Below, one piece after another: positions 41,881 through 50,063 of a stretch of 64,000 bases of DNA (position 1 is the stretch's first letter; each line of letters begins with the position of its first letter). The position numbers and the translations under genes are program-made. Source of the DNA: Cellulomonas phragmiteti (GTDB lineage: Bacteria; Actinomycetota; Actinomycetes; Actinomycetales; Cellulomonadaceae); contig NZ_BONP01000020.1 of assembly GCF_016862775.1 (NCBI RefSeq), positions 1-64,000 on the forward strand, written 5' to 3'. The notes under the pieces are model-generated. The model was not told the origin of the DNA, did no database searches, and worked only from the letters and a program-made list of their open reading frames with translations.

Positions 41881-43233
41881 TCAGAGGCTCGTGTCGTCCG
41901 GCGCGACCGACGCCAGCGGGTTGCTCTGCGCGTCGAGGGGGTCGAACCCGGCGGCGTGCTCCGCACCGTCGACGAACCCGTCGCGGTCGGTGTCCGCGGC
42001 GAACGGGTCGGTGCCCATGATCTGCTCGAGGGCGTCCGACAACCCGTCCGCGTCCGCGTCCGGGCCGCCGGCGGCGCCCCCGTCGACGTCACCGTCACCG
42101 TCGGAGTCGGCCCGCAGCGGGTCGGTGCCCAGCAGCAGCTCCTGCCCGTCGGACACGCCGTCGCCGTCGGAGTCCGCGGACTCGGCCCGCGTGCCCAGCA
42201 CGAGCATCTCGTAGCCGTCGGACGAGCCGTCGCCGTCGGTGTCGGCGAGGAACGCGTCGAGACCCAGCCGCTGCTCCAGGACGTCGGTGATGCCGTCGCC
42301 GTCCGAGTCCAGGCCCGGGTCGAGGCCGACGGGCCCGTCCGGGCCGACCGTGCCGCCGGTCAGCCCCGGGATGAAGCCCGCGTACTGGAACCGGCCCTCC
42401 GCCTCCCCGAAGATCACGCCCTTGCGGGGGTTCGCCGCCTCGATCGTGCGGCCGTCGCCCAGGCTGATCGCGACGTGCGCCGACGGCGGCCGGCCCTGAC
42501 CGGGCTGCGGCTCGTAGGGGAACGAGAACAGCAGGGCGCCCGGGGTGTTGATGGCCTCCTCCACGGACATCGTCGCGCCGTCCGCCTTGAGGTCGAGGTA
42601 CTGCAGCCACGTGCCGTCGGGCACGGTGACGCCCTGGCGGCCGGCCGCCCACTTCACCAGCTCGGAGCAGTCGAACGCGTCGGGGTCGGCGTCGTCGATG
42701 CTCGCCGTCACGCCGAACACGTACCGGTCGCCCGCCTGGGCCGTGGCCGCGTCGAGGAAGGCCTGCAGCAGGCTGCCCCCGGCGGGCGAGCCCCCGGCGG
42801 CCGCGGCGACGGCGTCCCCGCCGAGGCCCGCCCCCACGACGTGCCCGTACCCGGAGGTCCCCGACCACACCCCGCCCGGCGCGTCCCCCGCGAGCTGCGC
42901 GGCGGTCTGCGCCTCGTCCCGGAACTGCAGGTAGCGCGCCCCGCCGCCGCCGTGCGTCACCGTCCACGGCGAGATGTTCGCGCCCTGCCCGGACACGCGG
43001 AACGCGGCCCGGGCGTTCTCCAGCGGGTCCGAGAGGTCGACGCCCGCGAGGTCCTTGTGGGCGGCCACGTTGATCTGCCAGAGACCGCGCGAGTCCTCAC
43101 CGACGGGGTTGTGCGCGCCGGTGTTCCCCCCAGACTCGGCCAGGGCGATCGCCGTCATCGTCTGCGCCTGGTCGGGGCCGAACCCCGCGAGGCGTGCGTA
43201 CCGGTAGATCTCCTGGGCCGACAGCACGGCCAT
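41881..43233 (-). CDS. eCIS-associated peptidoglycan hydrolase: transglycosylase + NlpC/P60 + calcium-loop repeats
   Basis: A 450-residue protein from ATG 43233. Residues 1-110 are a lytic-transglycosylase-like domain (catalytic-type Glu in A-L-A-E-S-G-G-N near 34, then G-L-W-Q-I-N). Residues about 155-295 are NlpC/P60-like, with D-C-S-E-L near 183 (Cys nucleophile) and S-A-H-V-A-I-S near 250 (His). Residues 310-435 hold six D-x-D-x-D-G loops of the thrombospondin type 3/dockerin type (for example D-S-D-G-D-G-V-S-D). There is no signal peptide, so export may depend on the injection system or on lysis. It would cut both glycan and peptide of the wall. Divergent from DUF4255. Confidence 0.85.
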   Translation of the reverse strand: MAVLSAQEIYRYARLAGFGPDQAQTMTAIALAESGGNTGAHNPVGEDSRGLWQINVAAHKDLAGVDLSDPLENARAAFRVSGQGANISPWTVTHGGGGARYLQFRDEAQTAAQLAGDAPGGVWSGTSGYGHVVGAGLGGDAVAAAAGGSPAGGSLLQAFLDAATAQAGDRYVFGVTASIDDADPDAFDCSELVKWAAGRQGVTVPDGTWLQYLDLKADGATMSVEEAINTPGALLFSFPYEPQPGQGRPPSAHVAISLGDGRTIEAANPRKGVIFGEAEGRFQYAGFIPGLTGGTVGPDGPVGLDPGLDSDGDGITDVLEQRLGLDAFLADTDGDGSSDGYEMLVLGTRAESADSDGDGVSDGQELLLGTDPLRADSDGDGDVDGGAAGGPDADADGLSDALEQIMGTDPFAADTDRDGFVDGAEHAAGFDPLDAQSNPLASVAPDDTSL

Positions 43234-43286
43234 CCCTCGACGGTAGCCCTGCGGGTCACCCCGGACCAGGATGAAACGGGCACGTG

Positions 43287-43302
43287 GTGCCCGTTGGGGC
43301 AG
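43287..43302 (+). promoter_or_regulatory. Shared TGCCCGTTGGGGCA element, copy 2 (DUF4255/hydrolase promoter)
   Basis: GTGCCCGTTGGGGCAG, identical over 16 bases to copy 1, lies 78 bases upstream of the DUF4255 ATG and 53 bases from the divergent hydrolase ATG. Immediately upstream, GAAACGGGCAC (43274-43284) forms a further inverted half toward it. Confidence 0.65.
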
Positions 43303-43380
43303 CGCGGCGGGCCGGGCGGGCCGCGCGGCCGCGGGCGGCGCGAGCATGGGCCGGACAGGTCCAGCACGACGGGGGTGCGC

Positions 43381-43944
43381 ATGATCTCCGACGCCGACGA
43401 CGCGCTCGTCGCCCTGGTGCAGTCCGAGGCGCTGCGCGGGCAGCCCGCCGAGGTCGTCCTCGACGCGCCCACGTCGAGCTGGGCGGCCCGGCGCACCGGG
43501 CCCGTCGTCGACGTCTTCCTCTACGACCTGCGCGAGGAGGTCGACCGGCGCGACGCGCAGTCGCGGACCGTGCGCGACGACGCCGGGCGCATCGTCGGGT
43601 ACACGCCGGGGCCGCGCTGGTACCGGCTGTCGTACCTGGTGACGGCGTGGACGCAGCGCCCGGAGGACGAGCACACACTCCTCGGGCTCGTGCTGGCCAA
43701 CCTCGTGCGGTTCGACGCGATCCCCCCCGAGCACCTCGGCGGTGCGCTCGAGGGCGCGCACGTCCCGCTGACCGTCGGGCTGCCACCGTCCGGCGACCGG
43801 TCCGCCCCCGACCTGTGGAACGCGCTGGGCGGGGAGCTGAAGCCCGCGCTCGACGTCGTCCTCATCGCCCCGATGACGGTGGCGACGACGCAGGTCGCCG
43901 GGCCGCCGGTCGCCGGGCGCGAGGTGCGGGTCGGGGACCGCTGA
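43381..43944 (+). CDS. DUF4255 (Pvc16/Afp16-like) tail terminator or cap protein
   Basis: A 187-residue protein from ATG 43381 (a GTG two codons earlier is possible). It has the DUF4255 layout: an initial helix with A-L-V-A-L-V-Q-S, V-D-V-F-L-Y-D-L-R-E near 45, a G-Y-T-P-G-P-R-W-Y-R-L-S-Y-L-V-T-A-W segment near 73, an E-D-E-H-x-L-L-G-L helix, and a final I-A-P-M-T-V strand. In Afp/PVC particles this protein caps the distal end of tube and sheath and stops their growth. It is transcribed away from the hydrolase, convergent with the DUF4157 gene. Confidence 0.85.
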   Translation: MISDADDALVALVQSEALRGQPAEVVLDAPTSSWAARRTGPVVDVFLYDLREEVDRRDAQSRTVRDDAGRIVGYTPGPRWYRLSYLVTAWTQRPEDEHTLLGLVLANLVRFDAIPPEHLGGALEGAHVPLTVGLPPSGDRSAPDLWNALGGELKPALDVVLIAPMTVATTQVAGPPVAGREVRVGDR

Positions 43945-43976
43945 GTCGCGGCACCGACCGGCGAGGTGCGACCCCG

Positions 43977-46900
43977 CTACCGCCGCGACCGTTGCGGCCC
44001 GACGAACCCCGGCCGCGTCGACGGGTCGTACGAGACGTCACGCGAGCCTCGGCGGCTGTTGCAGCTCGCGCACATCACCCGCAGGTTGGCCGCGTCGTTG
44101 TACCAGGTGCGTCGCTCGTCCTGCGTCGTGCAGCACCCGACGTCGTTCCAGTGCTGCGCGACGGGGATGTCGTGGTCCCAGGTCGGCCGCGTGCGCGACT
44201 CGTCGCGGTTGCGGTTCACCAGGTGCGGCACCTGGTCCTCGAACCCCGGGCACAGGTACCACGACGCGTCCGTCATCTGGCTGCGCACCGGGTCCGCCGC
44301 CACCAGCACGCGCGCCTGGTCCTGCATCTCGCGCATCTGGGCGGCGGCAGCGGACGCCAGGCTCGCGTCGAACGCCGACGGGTAGAAGCGCCGGCGGATC
44401 TCGCTGCGGGTGAGATTGGTCTCCATGCTGATGCCGGCCGCCCGCGACAGGGCGCTGACCAGCGCACCGGCCTGGGTCGCCAGCTCGTCGAGCTCGCGCA
44501 GCGCCGCCCGCTGGATCGTGCTGTCGCTGACGGCGTCGCCCTCGGCCAGGTCAGCCCGCGCGACGCCGACCCGCGCCCGCAGCGCGCCCAGCGCGGCGCG
44601 CAGGCGCACCACCTCGGCGTCCTCGGAGTCCGCCACGGCGTCGAGCAGGGGCGCGATGCGCTGGAACACCGGACGCCGCTCGGCCGAGGCCATCTCGAGG
44701 ACGATCACGCCGTCGCGCAGGACCGCGTAGATCGTGTGCGACTCCTCGTCCATCGACGTGGGCTCGCTCGCCTCGAGCGTGGGGCCGGCCGCGCCCGGCG
44801 CCGCGGGCTCGCCCTCCGCCCCACCCGTGCCCGTCAGCGCCGCCAGCGCGCCCCTGCCCAGAGCGACCGCCCGCTCGATGAGCCAGTCCAGCGCCTCGAG
44901 CAGCTTCTCGCGCAGCCCGATGACGAACTCGGCGATCTTCTCCGGCGCGTCCCCCAGGCCCACCTGGTTCGCGAGGAACCCGATCGCCACCGGCACCGCC
45001 GCGGCCAGCCCGCCCTCGAGCATCGCGGCACCCGGGCCGACGTCGCCCTTGGCGATGGCCCCGATGGTCGCGACGTAGGAGTCGACGATCTCCAGCAGCT
45101 CGCGCACGTAGTCGAGCACCGACTGGACGGCACGGAAGAACGCGATCGCGCCGTTGATGACCGCCATGATCCCCGTGGGGTCCAGCATCGACAGGACCTT
45201 GGCGATCGCCGCGTCGACGATCTCGGACATGATCCAGTCCTTGACCATCCCGAACAGCGTGTCCCACAGCATCGACAGCTTCTCGGTCAGGCGTGCCCAG
45301 ATGGCGGAGAAGCCACCGTCCTGGACCTCCTTGACGAACGCGAACGCCTCGCCGGCCATCGCGACGGCCCCGCGGATCCGGTCGACGGTCTCCTGCCCGA
45401 GGTGCGTGGCGAGCTTCTGCCAGATCACCTCGACGGTGATGCCCGAGATCTGCACGATCAGCGTGATGGCCGTCTCGAGCGTCAGCTCGGCGGGCCGCTC
45501 GACACCGATCTTGCTCAGGCCACGGAAGAGCCAGTCGGCGAGCCCGTCCAGCAGGTAGGTCCCGATCTTGCCGAAGAACGACGAGAACCCGGCCTTCATG
45601 GCCGCGACGAGGTTGAGCAGGAACCCGACCGGGTCGTTGACGATGTCGTCGATCGCGGCCGTCGCGTTGGCCACCACGTTGCCCACCAGCTCGGGCGGGA
45701 AGTTCATCATCCGCAGGACCAGGTCGATGACGACCTGCACGACGACCGAGATGAACTCGAAGATCCGCCCGAGCGGCTCCCCGAACTTCGCGGTGATCTC
45801 GTTGAACGTCTCGACCGGCGAGAGCAGCTTCTCCAGGGTGACGAGGTCCCACACGCCCGTGAACGTCGAGACGACGAGGTCCCAGCTGATGCCGAGGCTC
45901 TCGACGGCGCCGTCGATCCGGGCACCGGCCTGCGCGATGGCGCCGGACTCGGCCAGCTGGTCGTACATCGCCGCGCCGCCCGGCAGCAGGGTGATGAAGC
46001 CGCGGACAAGGTTCTCGCCCGTGCGCGGCACCCGCTCCTCGGTGAACGGGTTCTGCTCGATGATCACGGTCAGCAGGTGGAATCCCGGGATCGTGTGGGC
46101 GTGCTCGCTGAGCCACTCCAGCAACGACCGCTTGACGAGGACCAGGACCTGCTCGATGACGTCCCACGCGAACCGGCCCACGTCGCCGACCAGGGTGAAC
46201 GCCCGGTCGGCCAGGTCGGGCAGGGTCTCGAGCAGGTGCGGCAGGTTCGCCGGGCTGATCGCGTCCCACGCGGCGGTGAACAGCGCACCGGCCTGCCCGA
46301 CGAGCGCCGTGAACCGGCCCACCATGGTGTCGAGCCAGTCGGCGGTGGCCTGCAGGGTGTCCCGCTCGGCCATCTGGTCGACGACCTCGCCCCTGCCGAT
46401 GAGCCGCAGGAAGTCCCCGAGGATCTCGACCGTCGGGGCGTCGACGGACTCGCCCGTGAGGGGGTCGTGGTGGAACACCTTGATCGCCAGGTTCCACAGC
46501 GGCGCGATCTCCGGGGTCTGCAGCAGCGGCCGCGCGACCGCGGCGACGACCTGCCGCACCTGGGCGATGACGGCGTCCTTGACCTCGTCGACCAGGGCAC
46601 GCACGTCGGCGAGGAACGCGTCGACGTACCGCTCGACGATCGCGACGTTGCCGCTGATGCCCTCGGTGACGCCCATCTCGTCCCACGCGGCGGAGACGTC
46701 GGCGCTGATGCGGTCCCACGTGAGCCGGTGCGCGGCCATGCGCTCGCGCAGGTACGCGACGATGTCGGCGAGGATCTCGACGCCCTGCAGCACCGGCCCG
46801 ACGGCCGCGCCGAACGGCCCCCACGTGAGGACCTTCTCGACGAGCTCGAGGTCCGGCGGGCGCACCGGCTCGTCGGTCAGCGGGTCCTTGCCGGTGATCA

Positions 46901-47855
46901 TGCCGATGAGCGCGTAGCCGGGGATCGCCTGCACGGCCGAGGTCACACCGTCGACGATGAAGTCCGGCAGCAGGTCGGTGACCTCGAGGTCGCGCGCGAC
47001 GGGTGCGCGCCAGGTGTCCAGGGCGACCTGCTGCACGACGTGCGTGGCCTCGTGGCCCATGAGCTCCAGGTCACCGACGGACTGCCCGTCCCCCAGGAAG
47101 ATGTGCGCCCCCACCGTGAACGCCCGTGCCTGCAGCTCCGCCGCCGCGGCCGCGGCCTGCGCCCCGGTGTGCACCTGCACGCCGGACAGGTCCGCCCCCA
47201 GGTGCGGCTCGATCCGCGCCCGCACCGCCTCGGGGATCGGGACCCCGCCGCCCGGGCTCGCGATCAGCGACTGCGTCGCCTGCGAGACCGGTACCTCACC
47301 CCCGGCCGCCACCTGCTCCACCGACGCCGCGCCCTCCCCGTCCCGCGCGACACCCCCAGCGGCCGCAGGGCTGGATCGACCTCTCACGCCGAGGGGAGTG
47401 GGGGTGGGGGTGGGGAGGGCCGCGCGGGCTCCGCGGCCCGCGGGAGGGCGATCCGGCCCTGCGTCCGTCATCCGCTCCGCGGGTGGCGCCGACGGGGGAC
47501 GCTGGTGCGCGATGCGCGCCCCGAACGCCTCCGCCTCCTTCTCCGCCGGGTCGTGCGGGTGGCTCACCGTCAGCGTCGAGCGCGCCGCCGCCACCGCCGC
47601 CCGGTGACCCGGACCGGTCGCCCCGGCGGCGCGGGCGGCGTCCGGGCCGCGCGCCGCGCGGGCGACGGCCGCGTTGGACAGCACCGCCGTCCCCCCGCCG
47701 CCGGCGCCGGGTGCGGCCCCCGGCCGTGTTGCGGCGCGCGACGTCGTGCGCGCACCGGACGTGTGCCGCGACCCGGCCGCCGTCGCACCGGCCGCCGTCG
47801 CACCGGCCGCACGGGTCGCCCGCGTCCCGGCGGCCGGCGCCGCGCCGCGCTCCAC
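43977..47855 (-). CDS. eCIS DUF4157 protein with C-terminal HNH-type nuclease domain (candidate toxic cargo)
   Basis: A 1292-residue protein from GTG 47855. The N-terminus is disordered and Ala/Gly/Pro-rich, with H-D-P-A-E-K-E-A-E-A near 101-110, the usual eCIS-core prelude. DUF4157 spans about 205-282 with the zinc-protease-like G-H268-E-A-T-H272-V-V-Q-Q. Residues about 300-1100 are almost entirely amphipathic helix with repeated P-L-T-x-E-x-V motifs. The last 70 residues hold W-D1227-H-D-I-P, N-L-R-V-M-C1262-A-S-C1265-N, an HNH-like metal nuclease. It has no signal peptide. Very likely delivered in the tube lumen or loaded at the baseplate. No obvious immunity gene is adjacent. Confidence 0.82.
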   Translation of the reverse strand: MERGAAPAAGTRATRAAGATAAGATAAGSRHTSGARTTSRAATRPGAAPGAGGGGTAVLSNAAVARAARGPDAARAAGATGPGHRAAVAAARSTLTVSHPHDPAEKEAEAFGARIAHQRPPSAPPAERMTDAGPDRPPAGRGARAALPTPTPTPLGVRGRSSPAAAGGVARDGEGAASVEQVAAGGEVPVSQATQSLIASPGGGVPIPEAVRARIEPHLGADLSGVQVHTGAQAAAAAAELQARAFTVGAHIFLGDGQSVGDLELMGHEATHVVQQVALDTWRAPVARDLEVTDLLPDFIVDGVTSAVQAIPGYALIGMITGKDPLTDEPVRPPDLELVEKVLTWGPFGAAVGPVLQGVEILADIVAYLRERMAAHRLTWDRISADVSAAWDEMGVTEGISGNVAIVERYVDAFLADVRALVDEVKDAVIAQVRQVVAAVARPLLQTPEIAPLWNLAIKVFHHDPLTGESVDAPTVEILGDFLRLIGRGEVVDQMAERDTLQATADWLDTMVGRFTALVGQAGALFTAAWDAISPANLPHLLETLPDLADRAFTLVGDVGRFAWDVIEQVLVLVKRSLLEWLSEHAHTIPGFHLLTVIIEQNPFTEERVPRTGENLVRGFITLLPGGAAMYDQLAESGAIAQAGARIDGAVESLGISWDLVVSTFTGVWDLVTLEKLLSPVETFNEITAKFGEPLGRIFEFISVVVQVVIDLVLRMMNFPPELVGNVVANATAAIDDIVNDPVGFLLNLVAAMKAGFSSFFGKIGTYLLDGLADWLFRGLSKIGVERPAELTLETAITLIVQISGITVEVIWQKLATHLGQETVDRIRGAVAMAGEAFAFVKEVQDGGFSAIWARLTEKLSMLWDTLFGMVKDWIMSEIVDAAIAKVLSMLDPTGIMAVINGAIAFFRAVQSVLDYVRELLEIVDSYVATIGAIAKGDVGPGAAMLEGGLAAAVPVAIGFLANQVGLGDAPEKIAEFVIGLREKLLEALDWLIERAVALGRGALAALTGTGGAEGEPAAPGAAGPTLEASEPTSMDEESHTIYAVLRDGVIVLEMASAERRPVFQRIAPLLDAVADSEDAEVVRLRAALGALRARVGVARADLAEGDAVSDSTIQRAALRELDELATQAGALVSALSRAAGISMETNLTRSEIRRRFYPSAFDASLASAAAAQMREMQDQARVLVAADPVRSQMTDASWYLCPGFEDQVPHLVNRNRDESRTRPTWDHDIPVAQHWNDVGCCTTQDERRTWYNDAANLRVMCASCNSRRGSRDVSYDPSTRPGFVGPQRSRR
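47372..47390 (-). repeat. Outlying copy of the CGCGAGAGnnCAATCCAGC motif in the effector linker
   Basis: On the reverse strand this reads CGTGAGAGGTCGATCCAGC, closely matching the core of the 42-bp repeats at 52927-53137. It encodes the linker stretch around residues 156-162 (G-V-R-G-R-S-S-P) of the DUF4157 protein and is embedded in a Pro/Thr run as in the array. Confidence 0.5.
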
Positions 47856-47874
47856 GGCGGCCGCGCGCTCCGTG

Positions 47875-49878
47875 TCAGCCCCCGACCCGGCGGGCCGACG
47901 CGTCCGGGGGCGCGTCGGGCGGGTCGACCACCGACAGGTGACCGAGCTTGACGAGCTCGCGCTGCAGGGCGCGCACGACCCGCGCCATGGTGATCGACCC
48001 GTCCTCGTCGGCGGCCGCGAACGCCGCGCCGAGCGCCGCGTTGCGGATCACCCCGCCCGTCACCTTGAACCGGCGCGCCAGCAGGTCGAGGTCGACGTCG
48101 TCGACGGGCGCGGCCGCGGGGAACACCCGCTCCCAGATGCGGCGCCGCTCCACCTCGTCCGGGGCGGTGAACGTCACCGACACCGCGATGCGGCGCCAGA
48201 AGGCGTCGTCGATGTTGCCCTGCAGGTTGGTCGCCAGGATCACCAGGCCGTCGAAGACCTCGAGGCGCTGCAGCAGGTAGGCGACCTCGATGTTCGCGTA
48301 CCTGTCGTGCGACGACGCCACGTCGGTGCGCTTGCCGAACAGGGCGTCGGCCTCGTCGAAGAACAGCACCATGTCCCCCGACGCCGCCGCGGAGAACACC
48401 CGCTCGAGGTTCTTCTCCGTCTCCCCGATGTACTTGGAGACGACCGCCGACAGGTCGACCTTGTACAGGTCGAGCCCCAGGTCCGCGGCCACGACCTCGG
48501 CCGCCAGCGTCTTGCCCGTCCCGGACGGTCCCGCGAAGAGCGCGACGACACCGGCCGACGGCACCGCGGGGAACCCCCAGGAGCCGAAGACGGTGCGCCG
48601 CTGCCGGTACCGCGCCACGAGGTCGTGCAGCTGCCCGGTGGGGGTGACGGGCAGCACCAGGTCCTCCCAGCCGCGGCGGGCGTGCACCCGCGCCGCGACC
48701 CCGTCGAGGTGCCCGCCCGCGAGCCGCCGGACGCCCGCGGCCACGTCGTCGGCCCGGGGGTGCGCCGCCGCGCCCGGCCCGGCGACCAGCCGCAGCTGCT
48801 CACGCGTCAGCCGCACGCCCGCCGGCGCGGGCCCGCCCGTGCGGCGGTGCCAGTCGACGTCGTCGGCCTCGCCGTCGCGCACGTGGACCTCCCGCCAGGG
48901 CCGCGCGGGCAGGCAGTCGAGCGGCAGCTCGCGCGCCGAGGCCAGGACGAGCGCCAGGTGAGGCGCGCGGTCCAGCTGCTCGGTGTCCTCCCGGGCCAGG
49001 CGGCCGTCGACCTCCACGACGAGCACGGCGCAGCGCAGCGTCGCCTCCCGCACGACCGCACCCCACGCGTCGGGCGACGCCGGCAGGGGGGCGACGAGCA
49101 GGTCCGCACCCGGCAGCGCCGACGCCGCCGCCTGGCGCCGGCTCTCGGGGTCGGCCCCGTGCACGAGGAGCAGGGCGCCGGCGCCCGCCGGGGCGTCCGC
49201 GGGCGGGCGGGCGGGTGCCGGCGCGCCCCGTCCGCGGGCGCCCGCGTCGGACCCGGCGTCCGCAGCAGGACGGAGCCGGGTGCCGGGCGGCACGTCGGGG
49301 TCGAGCGTGTCGTCACCGCGGGCCGCCCACGCCACGCGCGGCGCGACGCCGCACATGCGCGTACCCCACGCCCCCTCCCCGCCGACCACCGCCAGCCCCG
49401 CGCGCACGAGGGGCCCGCGCGGCGCCAGCGCCCGCAGCGCGTCGTCGCCCAGCACCCGCGCCACCCACGCGAGGGTCGGCCGGGGCAGCTGCACGCTGTC
49501 CTGCACGTACGCGACGAGCCGCTGCCGCTGCGGGTGCAGGTCCACGGCGAGCAGCACCGCCGCCACCTCGGCGGCGACCCCCCGCACGCCGGCGTACCGG
49601 CACGCGCGCGCCAGCCCGTCCTCCCCCGTCCGGACCCAGGCGTGCAGCGCCACGCGGGCCGCGGTGACGTGCGGCTCGAGGCGTGCGCGCAGCGGCGCGA
49701 CGCGCTCCGGGGCGGGACCGTCGAGGCCCGGCAGCGTCGCGAGCAGCGCGTCGACCTCCTCGTCGCCGACGTACATCCCGGCGAAGTCGCGCGGCGGGAC
49801 GCCCTGGACGACGCGGCACACCGCGGCGTCGGCGGCCAGCACGACGTCCGCGAACCGCTCCCACGCCGGCGCGTCCAT
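47875..49878 (-). CDS. eCIS AAA+ ATPase (Afp15/Pvc15-like)
   Basis: A 667-residue protein from ATG 49878 (a GTG two codons upstream has the better-placed GGGGGG). The N-terminal 380 residues are helical with a degenerate second nucleotide-binding domain and a Pro/Ala linker. The C-terminal AAA+ module has Walker A G-P-S-G-T-G-K-T near 450, Walker B V-L-F-F-D-E-A-D-A-L-F near 506, sensor A-T-N-L near 540 and an arginine-finger-like F-W-R-R. Conserved in every eCIS, where it is needed for assembly or cargo loading. Lies 19 bases upstream of the DUF4157 gene, the classic ATPase-effector pairing. Confidence 0.9.
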   Translation of the reverse strand: MDAPAWERFADVVLAADAAVCRVVQGVPPRDFAGMYVGDEEVDALLATLPGLDGPAPERVAPLRARLEPHVTAARVALHAWVRTGEDGLARACRYAGVRGVAAEVAAVLLAVDLHPQRQRLVAYVQDSVQLPRPTLAWVARVLGDDALRALAPRGPLVRAGLAVVGGEGAWGTRMCGVAPRVAWAARGDDTLDPDVPPGTRLRPAADAGSDAGARGRGAPAPARPPADAPAGAGALLLVHGADPESRRQAAASALPGADLLVAPLPASPDAWGAVVREATLRCAVLVVEVDGRLAREDTEQLDRAPHLALVLASARELPLDCLPARPWREVHVRDGEADDVDWHRRTGGPAPAGVRLTREQLRLVAGPGAAAHPRADDVAAGVRRLAGGHLDGVAARVHARRGWEDLVLPVTPTGQLHDLVARYRQRRTVFGSWGFPAVPSAGVVALFAGPSGTGKTLAAEVVAADLGLDLYKVDLSAVVSKYIGETEKNLERVFSAAASGDMVLFFDEADALFGKRTDVASSHDRYANIEVAYLLQRLEVFDGLVILATNLQGNIDDAFWRRIAVSVTFTAPDEVERRRIWERVFPAAAPVDDVDLDLLARRFKVTGGVIRNAALGAAFAAADEDGSITMARVVRALQRELVKLGHLSVVDPPDAPPDASARRVGG

Positions 49879-49930
49879 GCCCACGTCGTACCCCCCGTCG
49901 CGGGCCCGCGACGACGCCCCCGGCGGAGCC

Positions 49931-49946
49931 CTGCCCGTTGGGGCAG
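49931..49946 (+). promoter_or_regulatory. Shared TGCCCGTTGGGGCA element, copy 3 (sheath/AAA+ promoter)
   Basis: CTGCCCGTTGGGGCAG lies 117 bases upstream of the sheath ATG and 52 bases from the divergent AAA+ ATG. TTGGGG (49938-49943) and TACCGA (49960-49965), 16 bases apart, could form a promoter inside it for the structural operon, but copies 1 and 2 lack a matching -10, so operator function is more likely. Confidence 0.65.
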
Positions 49947-50063
49947 GGCGGACGTCCCCTACCGACGCCCGGGCGGCACTGTCGCCGGCCCCGGCCGCGT
50001 CCGACGCTGGCCCTGGTGCGGACCGCAGGGGGCGCGCCGCACCCACGACGAGGGGGACGAGCC

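Noticed and set aside
43294-43321. TTGGGG of the shared element as a -35 promoter box
   Set aside because: Only the sheath copy has a reasonable -10 at the right spacing; the other two copies are followed by pure GC, so an operator reading is preferred.
43284-47951. A 1555-codon + strand frame opposite the DUF4157 gene
   Set aside because: Only an antisense shadow; the reverse strand carries the GHEATH and HNH motifs and normal amino-acid composition.
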